Made by a program: the position numbers and the translations under genes. A stretch of DNA of 30,536 bases from Candidatus Helarchaeota archaeon (GTDB taxonomy: Archaea > Asgardarchaeota > Lokiarchaeia > Helarchaeales > JABXJV01), in NCBI GenBank assembly GCA_013375355.1, contig JABXJV010000201.1:1-30536 (forward strand), given 5' to 3'. Shown here one piece after another: positions 1-7,077 of this stretch (position 1 is the first letter of the stretch; every line of letters starts with the position of its first letter). Under the pieces are notes generated by a model. It searched no databases. It saw only the letters and a list, made by a program, of their open reading frames with translations, and was not told the DNA's origin.

Positions 1-471
1 ACAATTTTCTTTATCAATTAAGTATATAGAAGGAACAGCTTGAGGAAACGGAATATAAGCGGCCCTTCTCTTATTTAATTTTTGGTTATATTCATCAGGT
101 ATTCTCGCAGGACATTTTTCCATACATGTACCGCACGATTTACATTTTTCTTCATTAATATAGCGTGCTTTTTTACGCACGGTAACCTCAAAATTTCCCG
201 CTTCACCAGTTATATTTTCTATTTCAGAATAAGCATGAAGTTCAATATTTGGGTGCCGACCCGCCTCAACCATCTTGGGGGCAAGAATACAAAGTGAACA
301 ATCATTTGTTGGAAATGTTTTATCAAGGGCTGCCATAATCCCACCAATTGAGGGGCTCTTCTCAACAAGATGAACTTTAAAACCAAGTTCTGCTAAATCT
401 AACGATGCTTGAATTCCTCCTATTCCTCCACCTATTACCATTGTGGCTCCAACTTTACTTTTAACAGTCAT
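1..471 (-). CDS. hdrA: HdrA-like FAD/iron-sulfur protein, N-terminal part (runs off window)
   Basis: The frame opens with ATG at 471 and stays open to the window edge, giving 157 residues. It shows an FAD-binding Rossmann motif (GGGIGG), then a DCSLCILAPK segment, the CxxC typical of HdrA. A ferredoxin segment follows (CKSCGTCMEKCP) and then FPQAVPSIYLID, after which a second cluster begins with a Cys at the window edge. HdrA is the flavin subunit that bifurcates electrons between a disulfide-type acceptor and ferredoxin. A ribosome site (GAGGAA) lies about 6 bases before the ATG. It follows hdrC by 39 bases, so the two are an operon. The N-terminus closely resembles the 1006-residue HdrA at 10964-13984, so this protein may also be of the long type, but its end is not visible. 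Confidence 0.93.
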   Translation of the reverse strand, partial: MTVKSKVGATMVIGGGIGGIQASLDLAELGFKVHLVEKSPSIGGIMAALDKTFPTNDCSLCILAPKMVEAGRHPNIELHAYSEIENITGEAGNFEVTVRKKARYINEEKCKSCGTCMEKCPARIPDEYNQKLNKRRAAYIPFPQAVPSIYLIDKENC

Positions 472-510
472 ATAAATTCCTCATATGTTAAATATTAATT
501 TTTTTTATTC

Positions 511-1071
511 CTAAGTTGTGGTTTCAATGTTTTTACTTTGTTGAACCTTTTGCGACGTGTTCTTATTATTTGCCATCCAATCGTATTTGATTTTTTTATC
601 AAACTCAGTCTCTTTTAATATAGTTTGGATTTCACTTACTTCTGCCATTTTTAATTTAGGAATGCTAAGTTGATCACGTCGTCGCAAAATCGCTGGAGAA
701 AAGGGAACCGCCATTCCATTTTCTAGAATTGTTATTCCTTGGGCTTTGTATCCTTCAGGATAATTTCCAATTTTCACACATTTATTTTTGATAAGGTTAA
801 AAATTTCAGTTAGATTTACATCCTGTGGACATAGTTCCACACATAATTGACAAGTACTACATAACCAGACATTTGGTTCCTGAGATTCTATTAATCGTTC
901 CTTTAATCCTAATATAGATTGCTCGATTAAAACTCTTGGATTATATGCACCCTTCGTCATCAATGCAACAGGACATGCTCCAGAACAAGTCCCACATTGA
1001 AAACAATAACTTAAGGAAAATTTACTTCTTATTATTTCGTTGCGAAAATTAAAATCTATAGTTACAGCCAT
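511..1071 (-). CDS. hdrC: HdrC-like 4Fe-4S subunit
   Basis: This 186-residue protein has two tetracysteine motifs, CFQCGTCSGACP near residues 23-34 and CSTCQLCVELCP near 71-82. That is the pattern and size of heterodisulfide reductase subunit C, which carries electrons between HdrA and an HdrB-type catalytic subunit. The C-terminal third (after about 130) is polar and lysine-rich and looks disordered. It is directly upstream of an hdrA gene on the same strand. A TATA-like box (1091-1101) lies about 25 bases before the ATG, which suggests a leaderless transcript, although AGAGGT also sits about 8 bases upstream as a possible ribosome site. No hdrB is visible; it may lie beyond the left edge. 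Confidence 0.9.
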   Translation of the reverse strand: MAVTIDFNFRNEIIRSKFSLSYCFQCGTCSGACPVALMTKGAYNPRVLIEQSILGLKERLIESQEPNVWLCSTCQLCVELCPQDVNLTEIFNLIKNKCVKIGNYPEGYKAQGITILENGMAVPFSPAILRRRDQLSIPKLKMAEVSEIQTILKETEFDKKIKYDWMANNKNTSQKVQQSKNIETTT

Positions 1072-1288
1072 TTTCTAAACCTCTAATTAAATTTTTTATA
1101 ATATTCATTTTCCATTAAGAACCATAGAAATAATAGAAGCTACATTTAAAAAAATTTTGTTCTATGCTCAAAAAAATTATGTTATATATGTCATATAATC
1201 AAAAAATCTTCTGTTTTTTATCATAAAATCTTCAAAATTTAATTTTTTCGACTATGAGAAGAATTAAAAATAATTGAATAAAATCAAA

Positions 1289-1319
1289 TTGGTAGAAAAG
1301 TATATTATTCTTTTACCAA
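1289..1319. promoter_or_regulatory. Imperfect inverted repeat upstream of hdrC
   Basis: The left arm TTGGTAGAAAAG and the right arm CTTTTACCAA pair over 10 positions with a two-base bulge, around a 9-base AT loop. It lies between the divergent hdrC and Lrp genes, about 220 bases from hdrC, and could be a regulator site. In such AT-rich DNA some chance dyads are expected; the G/C-containing TTGGTA/TACCAA ends make this one better than most. Confidence 0.35.
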
Positions 1320-1475
1320 ACTGTAAAATTATTAACAAAATCAAAAATGTTTTTAATAATTTTTAACGTATTTTTAAAAATTTAGAAGGAAAATATAAAT
1401 ATCTATTAAATAACAATTTCAATTTATTTAAAAATTTGATTACAAAAATATTTTTTTAGTTACATTTTAATACAG

Positions 1476-1485
1476 TTAACGTTAA
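1476..1485. promoter_or_regulatory. Perfect palindrome TTAACGTTAA upstream of the Lrp gene
   Basis: TTAACGTTAA is a perfect 10-base palindrome about 60 bases upstream of the TATA-like stretch of the Lrp/AsnC gene at 1587. Lrp-family proteins bind short palindromes and often repress themselves, so an operator role is plausible but inferred. Confidence 0.35.
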
Positions 1486-1586
1486 TTTTTTAACAACATT
1501 TGCATTTGTATTATTAGAAAAAAAAGCGATGTTAATATTTATGTATAAATTTAAAATTAACAAATCCATTTTCCTGGGTTTTAAAA

Positions 1587-2051
1587 ATGAAAAATGAAAT
1601 AAATATAGACGAAATTGATAAAAGAATCATCATGTTTTTAAAAAAGGATGCCAAAATCTCATTACAAGACATTGCGGCGGAAGTTGGTAAAACGGAAAAC
1701 ACCATAAGAAGAAGAATTAAAACCTTGGAAGATAAAGGTATAATTTCAGGTTATACTATACGAATTTCACTACCTAAAAAAAAGAGTAAAATTAAAACTT
1801 TTTTAAGGATAGATTCAAACATTTCCAAAACTCGAGATATTGCATATAAATTGTCACAATTTCCGGAAATTGAGCATATTTACTTTATGAGTGGAGAATG
1901 TGGAATTTGGGCCGTTTCCAACTTCGTAGATATTCCACATTTGGACAAATTTTTAGAAAACCATATTAGCAAGGTTGATGGTATAAAAAGGATAATAAAT
2001 TGTATTATTTTGAATGAATTCAGAAAAGAAAAAGATGAAATTTTCCAATAA
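1587..2051 (+). CDS. Lrp/AsnC-family transcriptional regulator
   Basis: This 154-residue protein has the full architecture of the family. An N-terminal winged helix-turn-helix (about residues 8-55: IDKRIIMFLKKDAKISLQDI, then a recognition region ending TIRRRIKTLEDKGII) is followed by a C-terminal ligand-binding RAM domain (about 68-145, including EHIYFMSGECGIW). Such proteins assemble into octamers or dimers and sense amino acids or related metabolites. It is transcribed away from hdrC-hdrA across a 515-base gap holding palindromes, so control of that operon or of itself is reasonable. The ATG at 1587 is the first in-frame start and fits the usual N-terminus. The effector cannot be told from sequence. 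Confidence 0.92.
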   Translation: MKNEINIDEIDKRIIMFLKKDAKISLQDIAAEVGKTENTIRRRIKTLEDKGIISGYTIRISLPKKKSKIKTFLRIDSNISKTRDIAYKLSQFPEIEHIYFMSGECGIWAVSNFVDIPHLDKFLENHISKVDGIKRIINCIILNEFRKEKDEIFQ

Positions 2052-2209
2052 AATTTCTCTTAATTTGAGCTTTTTTTAATAGTATAGAGCTATTTCACTT
2101 AAAGTTATTTATTCATTTATAAAATGTGTTTGGGTAATTATTAATTCATCCAATTTTTAAATTAAAGCTATATGTATGACAAATACAAATTTCATATTTA
2201 TTAATGAAG

Positions 2210-2386
2210 TTAAGATATTTTCAATTTAGTTTTGGAAGTTGCTCTTAAAAAATCAGTCAATTTATATTTTTTTCTAATCTCTTTTAAATCAGTTATTTCT
2301 GAATCTGGATTTTCTGAGTATTTTTTACTTAATTTATTACGGATTTCTCTCATCATTGCAACTGCATCAAATTTTTTATTTTTCAT
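2210..2386 (-). CDS. Small partner protein of the PIN gene (putative antitoxin)
   Basis: This 58-residue charged helical protein starts MKNKKFDAVAMMREIRNK and ends shortly after a DLKEIRKKYKLTD segment. Its ATG overlaps the end of the PIN-domain frame by 11 bases, a translationally coupled arrangement. From general knowledge, small proteins of the form MMR-IR-LS-KY...EIRKKY are often encoded directly after PIN-domain genes of the kind next door, and are taken to be their antitoxins. That pairing is by pattern and position, not shown biochemically. The PIN partner is truncated here, so this gene may be a leftover. Confidence 0.6.
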   Translation of the reverse strand: MKNKKFDAVAMMREIRNKLSKKYSENPDSEITDLKEIRKKYKLTDFLRATSKTKLKIS

Positions 2387-2696
2387 TTACGACCTCTCTT
2401 GGACTTCTAATTTCTAATAGCGAATACCCATATTTAAGATTTACAGAATTATATAATCTAATTCTATTCAAGTTTACAATGTGTTTATAATTCCAACTTA
2501 CTAATACATCAACTTTATTTATGGTTGCGATGGCGATATGTTGTGCATCGATTAAATATTTATTGCTAACAACACCTTCTTTAATGTAATAATTTGCTAA
2601 TTCTATAGCTTCATCATTTAAAATTACATATATTTTATTTTCATTAGGTATTTCATCGATGAAAAAATTCATAATATTTGCCAAGATAAAAAACAT
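2376..2696 (-). pseudogene. Truncated PIN-domain protein (VapC-like), N-terminus lost
   Basis: The frame codes for 106 residues matching the C-terminal two thirds of a PIN-domain nuclease: the acidic DAQHIAIAT motif (Asp50) and LVSWNYKHIVN. PIN proteins of this kind normally run to about 150 residues and begin with a strand carrying the first catalytic Asp. Here that first Asp and the following strand-helix unit are missing, and the upstream DNA passes within 31 bases into the start of an oppositely oriented SDR gene. The first residues (MFFILANIMNFF) do not look like PIN sequence. It most likely lost its 5' part to a rearrangement and is inactive as a nuclease. Confidence 0.7.
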
Positions 2697-2726
2697 ATTA
2701 TTAAAAAATTCAATTAAGGCGATTTT

Positions 2727-3524
2727 ATGACGAGTGCTATGGATTTATTTAAATTAGATGGGAAGGTTGCGCTTGTTACTGGCGGTGGACGGGGACTCGG
2801 ATTTTTTTCAGCAGAAGGTTTAGCTGAAGCTGGGGCAGATGTAGCAATTTGTGGTCGAGATATACATGGTAAATTGGATGATGCAGTTACAAAGTTAAAA
2901 AAAATTGGGGGAGATTGCATCACAATTAAATGTGACATAACAATAGAGGATGAAGTAACACAAATGGCAAAAAAGGTTAAAGATTATTATGGTAAATGTG
3001 ACATTCTTGTAAATAACGCTGGACTTGGAGATATTGTATCTACAAAAAGAATGAGTTTAAAACGTTGGAATGAATTACTTAATACAAATTTAACAGGAAC
3101 CTTTCTATGTTGTCGAGAATTTGGAAAACTAATGATTAAACAAAAATTTGGAAATATTATAAATTTTTCAAGTGAAAATGGTCAAGTTGGCTTTTCAATT
3201 GGGATGGCTGCATACGCGACAACAAAAATCGGCATTGTAGGACTCACCAGATCATTAGCCGTTGAGTGGGGGAAATATAATATTAGAGTTAATGCAATAC
3301 TTCCTGGTAACATGGAAGAAGGAATGATGGAATTTTTAAAAGATAAAGACGGTCCAATGTACAAAACTATGGAGCCATTATTGAAAATGATTCCATTAAA
3401 AAGATATGGAAATCGTGATGATATCAAGGGACCAATTGTGTTTCTCGCATCAGATGCAAGTAGCTATATTTCAGGAGCAAAAATAGTTGTTGATGGTGGT
3501 TTTATTATAAATTCTGGGCTTTGA
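2727..3524 (+). CDS. Short-chain dehydrogenase/reductase (classical SDR, FabG/gluconate-dehydrogenase type)
   Basis: This 265-residue protein is a complete classical SDR. It has the nucleotide-binding motif TGGGRGLG (18-25), NNAG (96-99), a Ser at about 149 and YATTK with catalytic Tyr163 and Lys167. Near the C-terminus is the usual ASDASSYISG...VDGG signature. It would oxidise or reduce an alcohol/ketone substrate with NAD(P). Substrate cannot be assigned: closest in style are 3-oxoacyl-ACP reductases and gluconate 5-dehydrogenases. AAGGCG lies about 8 bases before the ATG. No operon partner is adjacent, and its start abuts the truncated PIN gene on the other strand. Confidence 0.93.
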   Translation: MTSAMDLFKLDGKVALVTGGGRGLGFFSAEGLAEAGADVAICGRDIHGKLDDAVTKLKKIGGDCITIKCDITIEDEVTQMAKKVKDYYGKCDILVNNAGLGDIVSTKRMSLKRWNELLNTNLTGTFLCCREFGKLMIKQKFGNIINFSSENGQVGFSIGMAAYATTKIGIVGLTRSLAVEWGKYNIRVNAILPGNMEEGMMEFLKDKDGPMYKTMEPLLKMIPLKRYGNRDDIKGPIVFLASDASSYISGAKIVVDGGFIINSGL

Positions 3525-3597
3525 GATTTTACAATACAAAAAATTTTGGTAAAAAAACCTTTAAAATGCAATTTCAATTTTCATAAAAATATTTATA

Positions 3598-3625
3598 ATA
3601 TGTGAATGTATGTAAATTCACATAT
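3598..3625. promoter_or_regulatory. Perfect 10-base inverted repeat, putative toxin-antitoxin operator
   Basis: ATATGTGAAT at 3598-3607 is matched exactly by its reverse complement ATTCACATAT at 3616-3625, with an 8-base spacer. It begins at a TATA-like sequence (TTTATAAT near 3592) and ends 34 bases before the antitoxin ATG at 3660, so it covers the expected transcription start. Toxin-antitoxin operons are usually repressed by their own antitoxin or complex at such a site. Confidence 0.65.
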
Positions 3626-3659
3626 ATTATGTATATTCAAAAATAAGGATATTTTCTAT

Positions 3660-3884
3660 ATGGCAAATATAACATTATCAATTCCAGATGAATTAAAGAA
3701 AGAAATGAATAAATTCCCTGAAATTAATTGGTCTGAAGTAGCTCGTGCATCAATTAAACAAAAACTTGCTGACCTTAAATTTCTAAAAGCTTTAACCTCA
3801 GAAAGTGAAATAACCTATGAGGATGCTGAAAAATTAGGTCGGAAAGTTAGCGAACTATTAGCTGAACGTTATCAAGGTGAATAA
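3660..3884 (+). CDS. VapB-type antitoxin
   Basis: The 74-residue protein from the ATG at 3660 begins MANITLSIPDELKKEMNKFP, an N-terminal ribbon-helix-helix of the kind used by archaeal VapB antitoxins. WSEVARASIKQKL and an acidic helical tail follow (SESEITYEDAEKLGRKVSE), which would wrap the toxin. A longer reading from 3606 adds 18 residues that do not fit the family and lie inside the operator. ATAAGGAT lies about 10 bases before 3660 as ribosome site. The PIN toxin follows at once in the same frame, after this gene's TAA. Confidence 0.88.
   Translation: MANITLSIPDELKKEMNKFPEINWSEVARASIKQKLADLKFLKALTSESEITYEDAEKLGRKVSELLAERYQGE
3874..3880 (+). promoter_or_regulatory. Strong ribosome-binding site AAGGTGA before the PIN toxin
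   Basis: AAGGTGA lies inside the last codons of the antitoxin gene, 7 bases ahead of ATA at 3888. It is a near-perfect Shine-Dalgarno match at normal spacing and marks the toxin start, although no ATG, GTG or TTG stands there. Confidence 0.6.
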
Positions 3885-3887
3885 ATC

Positions 3888-4304
3888 ATAAAACTAGTAA
3901 TTGATGCAAATATACTATTTGCTGCATTAATTAAAAAAAGCACAACAGCTGACTTAATTGTCACAGGTAATTTTAATCTTTATGCACCTGAGTTTATTCT
4001 AGATGAGTTCAAAAAATATGAAAAAATTATTTTAAATAAAACTCATCGATCGAAAAAAGAATTTGAAAAATTCTTGGATTTGTTAAAAAGGAGAATTACC
4101 TTTATACCTAGAAAACGAATTTTAAATTTCTTAGAACAAGGAAGGCAAATCTCTCCAGACCCTAAAGATGCCATTTATTTTTCACTAGCGATAGCAATGA
4201 ATGCGAAGGTTTGGTCCAATGATAAAAGATTAAAAGCGAATCAAAAACAAATTAAAGTCCTCACAACCTCTGAAATTCTGGAATGGATCAAATCTAAAAA
4301 ATAA
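3888..4304 (+). CDS. PIN-domain ribonuclease toxin (VapC-like), apparent ATA start
   Basis: Read from ATA at 3888 this gives 138 residues with a complete PIN active site: Asp6 (LVIDANILFAAL), Glu40 (FILDEF), Asp94 (DPKDAIYFSLA) and Asp112 (WSNDKRL). PIN toxins cleave RNA using Mg bound by these acids. No ATG, GTG or TTG occurs in frame between the antitoxin stop and a TTG at 4074, which lies far inside the domain and would delete the first two acids. Homologous proteins typically start MKLV-DAN, which places the start at the ATA, and AAGGTGA lies 7 bases upstream of it. The toxin frame is the same as the antitoxin frame, so readthrough of the TAA at 3882 would make a fusion. A lost start codon is the third option. 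Confidence 0.8.
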   Translation: MKLVIDANILFAALIKKSTTADLIVTGNFNLYAPEFILDEFKKYEKIILNKTHRSKKEFEKFLDLLKRRITFIPRKRILNFLEQGRQISPDPKDAIYFSLAIAMNAKVWSNDKRLKANQKQIKVLTTSEILEWIKSKK

Positions 4305-4311
4305 TACGTGT

Positions 4312-4450
4312 AAATTTGCTTTAGCAATGCTCTCCAAGATTGATTTGGGGGCATAAGCCAATCCGCGTAAATAAATACTCCACCGACCTCAACTTCATGT
4401 GTGCAACCCTTAATATTTTTTTTTAATTTAAGAAATGGTTTGGCTAGCAT
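4312..4450 (-). pseudogene. Decayed hdrA fragment (fossil)
   Basis: Read on the minus strand, short blocks match the C-terminal part of the HdrA proteins of this window, but in different frames. The blocks are LAKPFLKL (compare LAPLLKVPL), AHMKLR (identical to the HdrA at 7158-10190), GVFIYA (compare GIFLCG) and GLAYAPKSILESIAKAN (compare GLAHAPKSISESIAQAN). Frameshifts and a deletion of roughly 15-20 bases separate them. An open frame spans the region, but it follows the matching frame only in parts, so it is not a gene. The matching order and identity leave little doubt about origin. It lies between a toxin-antitoxin pair and a coiled-coil gene, with no other hdr gene nearby. Confidence 0.8.
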
Positions 4451-4504
4451 TATTATGTATAATTTTTATATAAGATATTAAAACAGGATTAATAATTTAC
4501 TCAC

Positions 4505-5509
4505 TTAATCAATGATTTCTTTATTTTGGTTCTCCACAGCAGTCTTTAATTCATCAGAAATGGTTTGAGAAATGGTCATGCTTTTTTCAATTTTTTCTTT
4601 AATTTTAAGTATTTTCTTAAATTCAATCTCCACATTTTCTAATTTCTCGGACACAACACCGAACCGTTCCTCTCGATTCTTATATTCAGCATTTAAAGAG
4701 TCTATATATTTTTTAAGATTCGTCATCTCGGATTGATTAGTTTCAATAAATTTTTCAGTTTTAACTTTTTGTTTCACTAATATATCAATTGAATCGTTTA
4801 ATTCTTCTAACATGGATTCAATATTAGTTAAAAATGTTTGTTTTTCAATCAATCTATCTTTATATTTATTAAAGAGTTCTTCATTTATTTTCTTCTGTTT
4901 TTCAATATTGTTTAATGTATCTTTATATTGTTCTATTTGTTGTTCTATCTCTTTTTTCCTTATTTCTTTCGATTCTAACTGTTCATTTAATAGTTTTACT
5001 TCGTCCTCTTTTACTTTAATTAAATTATAAGAGTGCTCCAGTTCTGATTTATTATTTTCAATCGATAATTTTACGGTTTTTTTTTCAGCCTGTAAACTTT
5101 CTATTTTTTTCTGCAAAGCTTCAGCATCTAAACTACGATTCTTGAGCACTGCATTTTGCTCTTCAATGTCTTTATTTATATTTGAAAGGCTTGCACGAAG
5201 TTCATCTACTTGGGAAGCTTTTTCCTTCACCTTATCGCTAAGGACAATTAGATTAATTTCTCTATTCTCGGCATCTTTATGTAGGTCCTCTTGCTTTTTT
5301 AATAAGTCGTAGCATTTTTGATTCAAAACTTCTACGTTATCTTCAACATTTTTTAATTCTTCTTTCTTAACTGATATTTCTTTTAAAATAGAGTCTAGTT
5401 CAATTTTTTTTTCTTCTATATCTTTAGTCATTACTTTAATTTGTTTCGGTTGCTTCTTTATTTTCGTTGATTTGGGTTTCTTTTTAGCTTTCGTCAAAGC
5501 GTAAACCAT
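4505..5509 (-). CDS. Long coiled-coil protein of unknown function
   Basis: This 334-residue protein has a basic, Lys/Pro-rich head (about residues 6-28: KAKKKPKSTKIKKQPKQ) and then almost continuous heptad-like helix rich in Glu, Lys, Leu, Ile and Asn (about 29-330). There is no Walker A, hinge or membrane segment, so it is not an SMC or Rad50 ATPase even though such searches would hit it by composition. The basic head could bind nucleic acid or acidic lipids and the rod could self-associate; both are inference. It diverges from the DUF2061 gene across 164 bases. The role is unknown. Confidence 0.8.
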   Translation of the reverse strand: MVYALTKAKKKPKSTKIKKQPKQIKVMTKDIEEKKIELDSILKEISVKKEELKNVEDNVEVLNQKCYDLLKKQEDLHKDAENREINLIVLSDKVKEKASQVDELRASLSNINKDIEEQNAVLKNRSLDAEALQKKIESLQAEKKTVKLSIENNKSELEHSYNLIKVKEDEVKLLNEQLESKEIRKKEIEQQIEQYKDTLNNIEKQKKINEELFNKYKDRLIEKQTFLTNIESMLEELNDSIDILVKQKVKTEKFIETNQSEMTNLKKYIDSLNAEYKNREERFGVVSEKLENVEIEFKKILKIKEKIEKSMTISQTISDELKTAVENQNKEIID

Positions 5510-5682
5510 TTATCTGTTTTAAAAATATTGTTATTTTAAAATTATTAAAAACAAGGTTAATTAAATCTTTGTTTAATACTAATTTTTCCATAGGTTTTTA
5601 TTTACATAGAATGAAAAGAGAAGAAGAATAAATTAGAAAAAATGATCATATTCATATTTTCAAGCAAGAATGGGTGTATAAA

Positions 5683-6126
5683 ATGGATGTGAAAAGAAAT
5701 TTAGCAAAAAGTTTAGTTTATAGGGCAATCACCATAGGATTTGGATTGCTCACAGCATATATTGTTACTGGAGACATTTTTACAGCTTTTCTTGTCTCGA
5801 TATTAACGGAAGTCGTGCAATTTTTTTGGTATTTTAGCTTTGACACAGTATGGACTTATTATGATGAAAAAAGACTTAGAAAACTGATAGGTGAAGAATT
5901 TAGACAGAAAGAAATTAAATTAAAATTGAGTCTTGAGTCCATAACAGATATTGCCCGAGAATTTTCTCAAGTTGATACGTTCATACCCAAAGTATATAAT
6001 TCCGTGTTAAGTTTTTACAATAAAATATTATTAAATAAAGAATTAAAAGAATTACATGATGATTTTTTAGAATATAAAAATGCTTTTGAAACAATTCATA
6101 AGGGAAGAGAACTCGCAGAGAGTTAA
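5683..6126 (+). CDS. DUF2061-family membrane protein
   Basis: The first 65 residues (KRNLAKSLVYRAITIGFGLL, AYIVTGDIFTAFLVSI, EVVQFFWYFSFDTVW) match the DUF2061 pattern. They form two transmembrane helices joined by a short loop, with a W-T-Y-Y-D end at the membrane surface. A charged cytoplasmic helical tail of about 80 residues follows, with no recognised motif. I chose ATG 5683 over GTG 5674 because GGGTG lies 7 bases upstream and the family N-terminus starts near there. DUF2061 proteins are short inner-membrane proteins of unknown function; the tail is longer than usual. Confidence 0.8.
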   Translation: MDVKRNLAKSLVYRAITIGFGLLTAYIVTGDIFTAFLVSILTEVVQFFWYFSFDTVWTYYDEKRLRKLIGEEFRQKEIKLKLSLESITDIAREFSQVDTFIPKVYNSVLSFYNKILLNKELKELHDDFLEYKNAFETIHKGRELAES

Positions 6127-6220
6127 TCTGAATATAAAATATTTTAGAGGATTAGGAGAATTGTAAATCAGAAATCTCTATTTTTGCGTATGATTTTAAT
6201 TTTTTTTAGATCTTTAATGT

Positions 6221-6230
6221 TTATATATAA
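6221..6230 (+). promoter_or_regulatory. TATA box giving a leaderless start at 6253
   Basis: TTATATATAA is centred 27 bases before the ATG at 6253, the spacing expected between an archaeal TATA box and the first transcribed base. There is no ribosome site before 6253, so the transcript is likely leaderless. Confidence 0.55.
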
Positions 6231-6252
6231 ATTTTATATATATAAAAGTACA

Positions 6253-6987
6253 ATGACAATTTTAAACATTAATATAGATAAAAAAAAGAAAGAAAAAATT
6301 AATGAAATTATAAAAAAAAGCGAATTTAAGAGCATGAGTCAATTTATTCGCTTAAGTATTGATGAAAAATTAATACTTGAAAAAACACTTAATAACAAAC
6401 AAAAAATTATTGAAATTCCTGATTGGGTTCCTGATGGGAAATATGTTGCATTTGTAAATAGTGCTGTGGTAGCTGTAGGAGAATCACCCCAACAAGTTAC
6501 ACAAGAAGTTGCAGAAAAATTTCCAGATGCTGCGCATGTAATTATAAAACGAAAGGGAGTATCAGTAGAAAGCTTAGAATATATTTTCACTGTTATTCCA
6601 GAATTAAGATGTAAGAATTATACTACATATGAAGGTCGGACATTTCCTTTAATTACAGTACAAATAGGAAAAGATAAAAAATTTAAAAGTGTCCAAGGAT
6701 TACCTGATTCTGCTGCAAGTATCTCTCTTATAAAAAAAGAATTGTCTCAAGATTTAAATTTAAAAACTGTTAGGCAAGTTCTAGTTTATACTGCAAGAGG
6801 GGAGACTAAATTAGATGTAGTTACTGCTACATTTAAAATAAATGATTTAATAATTAAAACCGAATTCGTAAAATCCGAAGTTTCAGAAGAACTACCCTTT
6901 AAATTGCTTATTGGAAGAAACATATTGGATCATCTAAACCTTTATTTATTTGGAAAAAATAAATTGGTATGTTATAAAGATCCTTAA
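6253..6987 (+). CDS. Ribbon-helix-helix / DUF5678-like / retropepsin-like aspartic protease fusion
   Basis: This 244-residue protein shows three parts. Residues 1-45 form a CopG-like ribbon-helix-helix (TILNINIDKKKKEKINEII, then SMSQFIRLSIDEKL). Residues 55-101 resemble the short DUF5678-type unit (KYVAFVNSAVVAVGESPQQV to AAHVIIKRKG). Residues 125-242 look like a clan AA single-domain aspartic protease: strand-rich, with DSAASISLI (Asp152) at the active-site turn and LLIGRNIL (218-225) as the second hallmark. The usual D-S/T-G is D-S-A here, so activity is uncertain. The protease would be a homodimer, which suits a dimeric ribbon-helix-helix. I start at 6253 because of the TATA box and because the ribbon strand begins there; an upstream in-frame ATG at 6184 would add 23 hydrophobic residues encoded by the promoter. 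A self-limiting regulator is one possible role. Confidence 0.72.
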   Translation: MTILNINIDKKKKEKINEIIKKSEFKSMSQFIRLSIDEKLILEKTLNNKQKIIEIPDWVPDGKYVAFVNSAVVAVGESPQQVTQEVAEKFPDAAHVIIKRKGVSVESLEYIFTVIPELRCKNYTTYEGRTFPLITVQIGKDKKFKSVQGLPDSAASISLIKKELSQDLNLKTVRQVLVYTARGETKLDVVTATFKINDLIIKTEFVKSEVSEELPFKLLIGRNILDHLNLYLFGKNKLVCYKDP

Positions 6988-7077
6988 TAAACTATCTTAT
7001 TCAATTTTAATTAAAAACCAGTGATTTAATATTATATCTCATAAGGTCTAAAAGAGTTACAAGTTTTAATCCTTGAT

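Larger units (their letters stand above)
1072..1586. promoter_or_regulatory. Divergent intergenic region, hdrC operon / Lrp gene
   Basis: These 515 AT-rich bases hold no convincing gene. They contain a TATA-like box for hdrC at 1091-1101 (minus strand), an imperfect inverted repeat at 1289-1319, a perfect 10-base palindrome at 1476-1485 and a TATA-like stretch near 1541-1550 for the Lrp gene. The length is unusual for otherwise tightly spaced genes and suits a region under Lrp control. Confidence 0.6.

Noticed and set aside
82..297. Plus-strand frame within the first hdrA
   Set aside because: Antisense shadow of the iron-sulfur region.
2232..2417. Plus-strand frame of 61 residues
   Set aside because: It lies opposite the small PIN partner, whose frame overlaps the PIN gene and has family-like sequence.
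2714..2938. Minus-strand frame opposite the SDR start
   Set aside because: It is the antisense of the conserved Rossmann motif region of a clear SDR gene.
4241..4450. Minus-strand open frame of 69 residues
   Set aside because: It follows the hdrA fossil in part and runs out of frame elsewhere; the end overlaps the PIN toxin. It is not a gene.
4505..5509. SMC or Rad50 assignment for the coiled-coil protein
   Set aside because: No Walker motifs, ATPase heads or hinge; similarity would be compositional.
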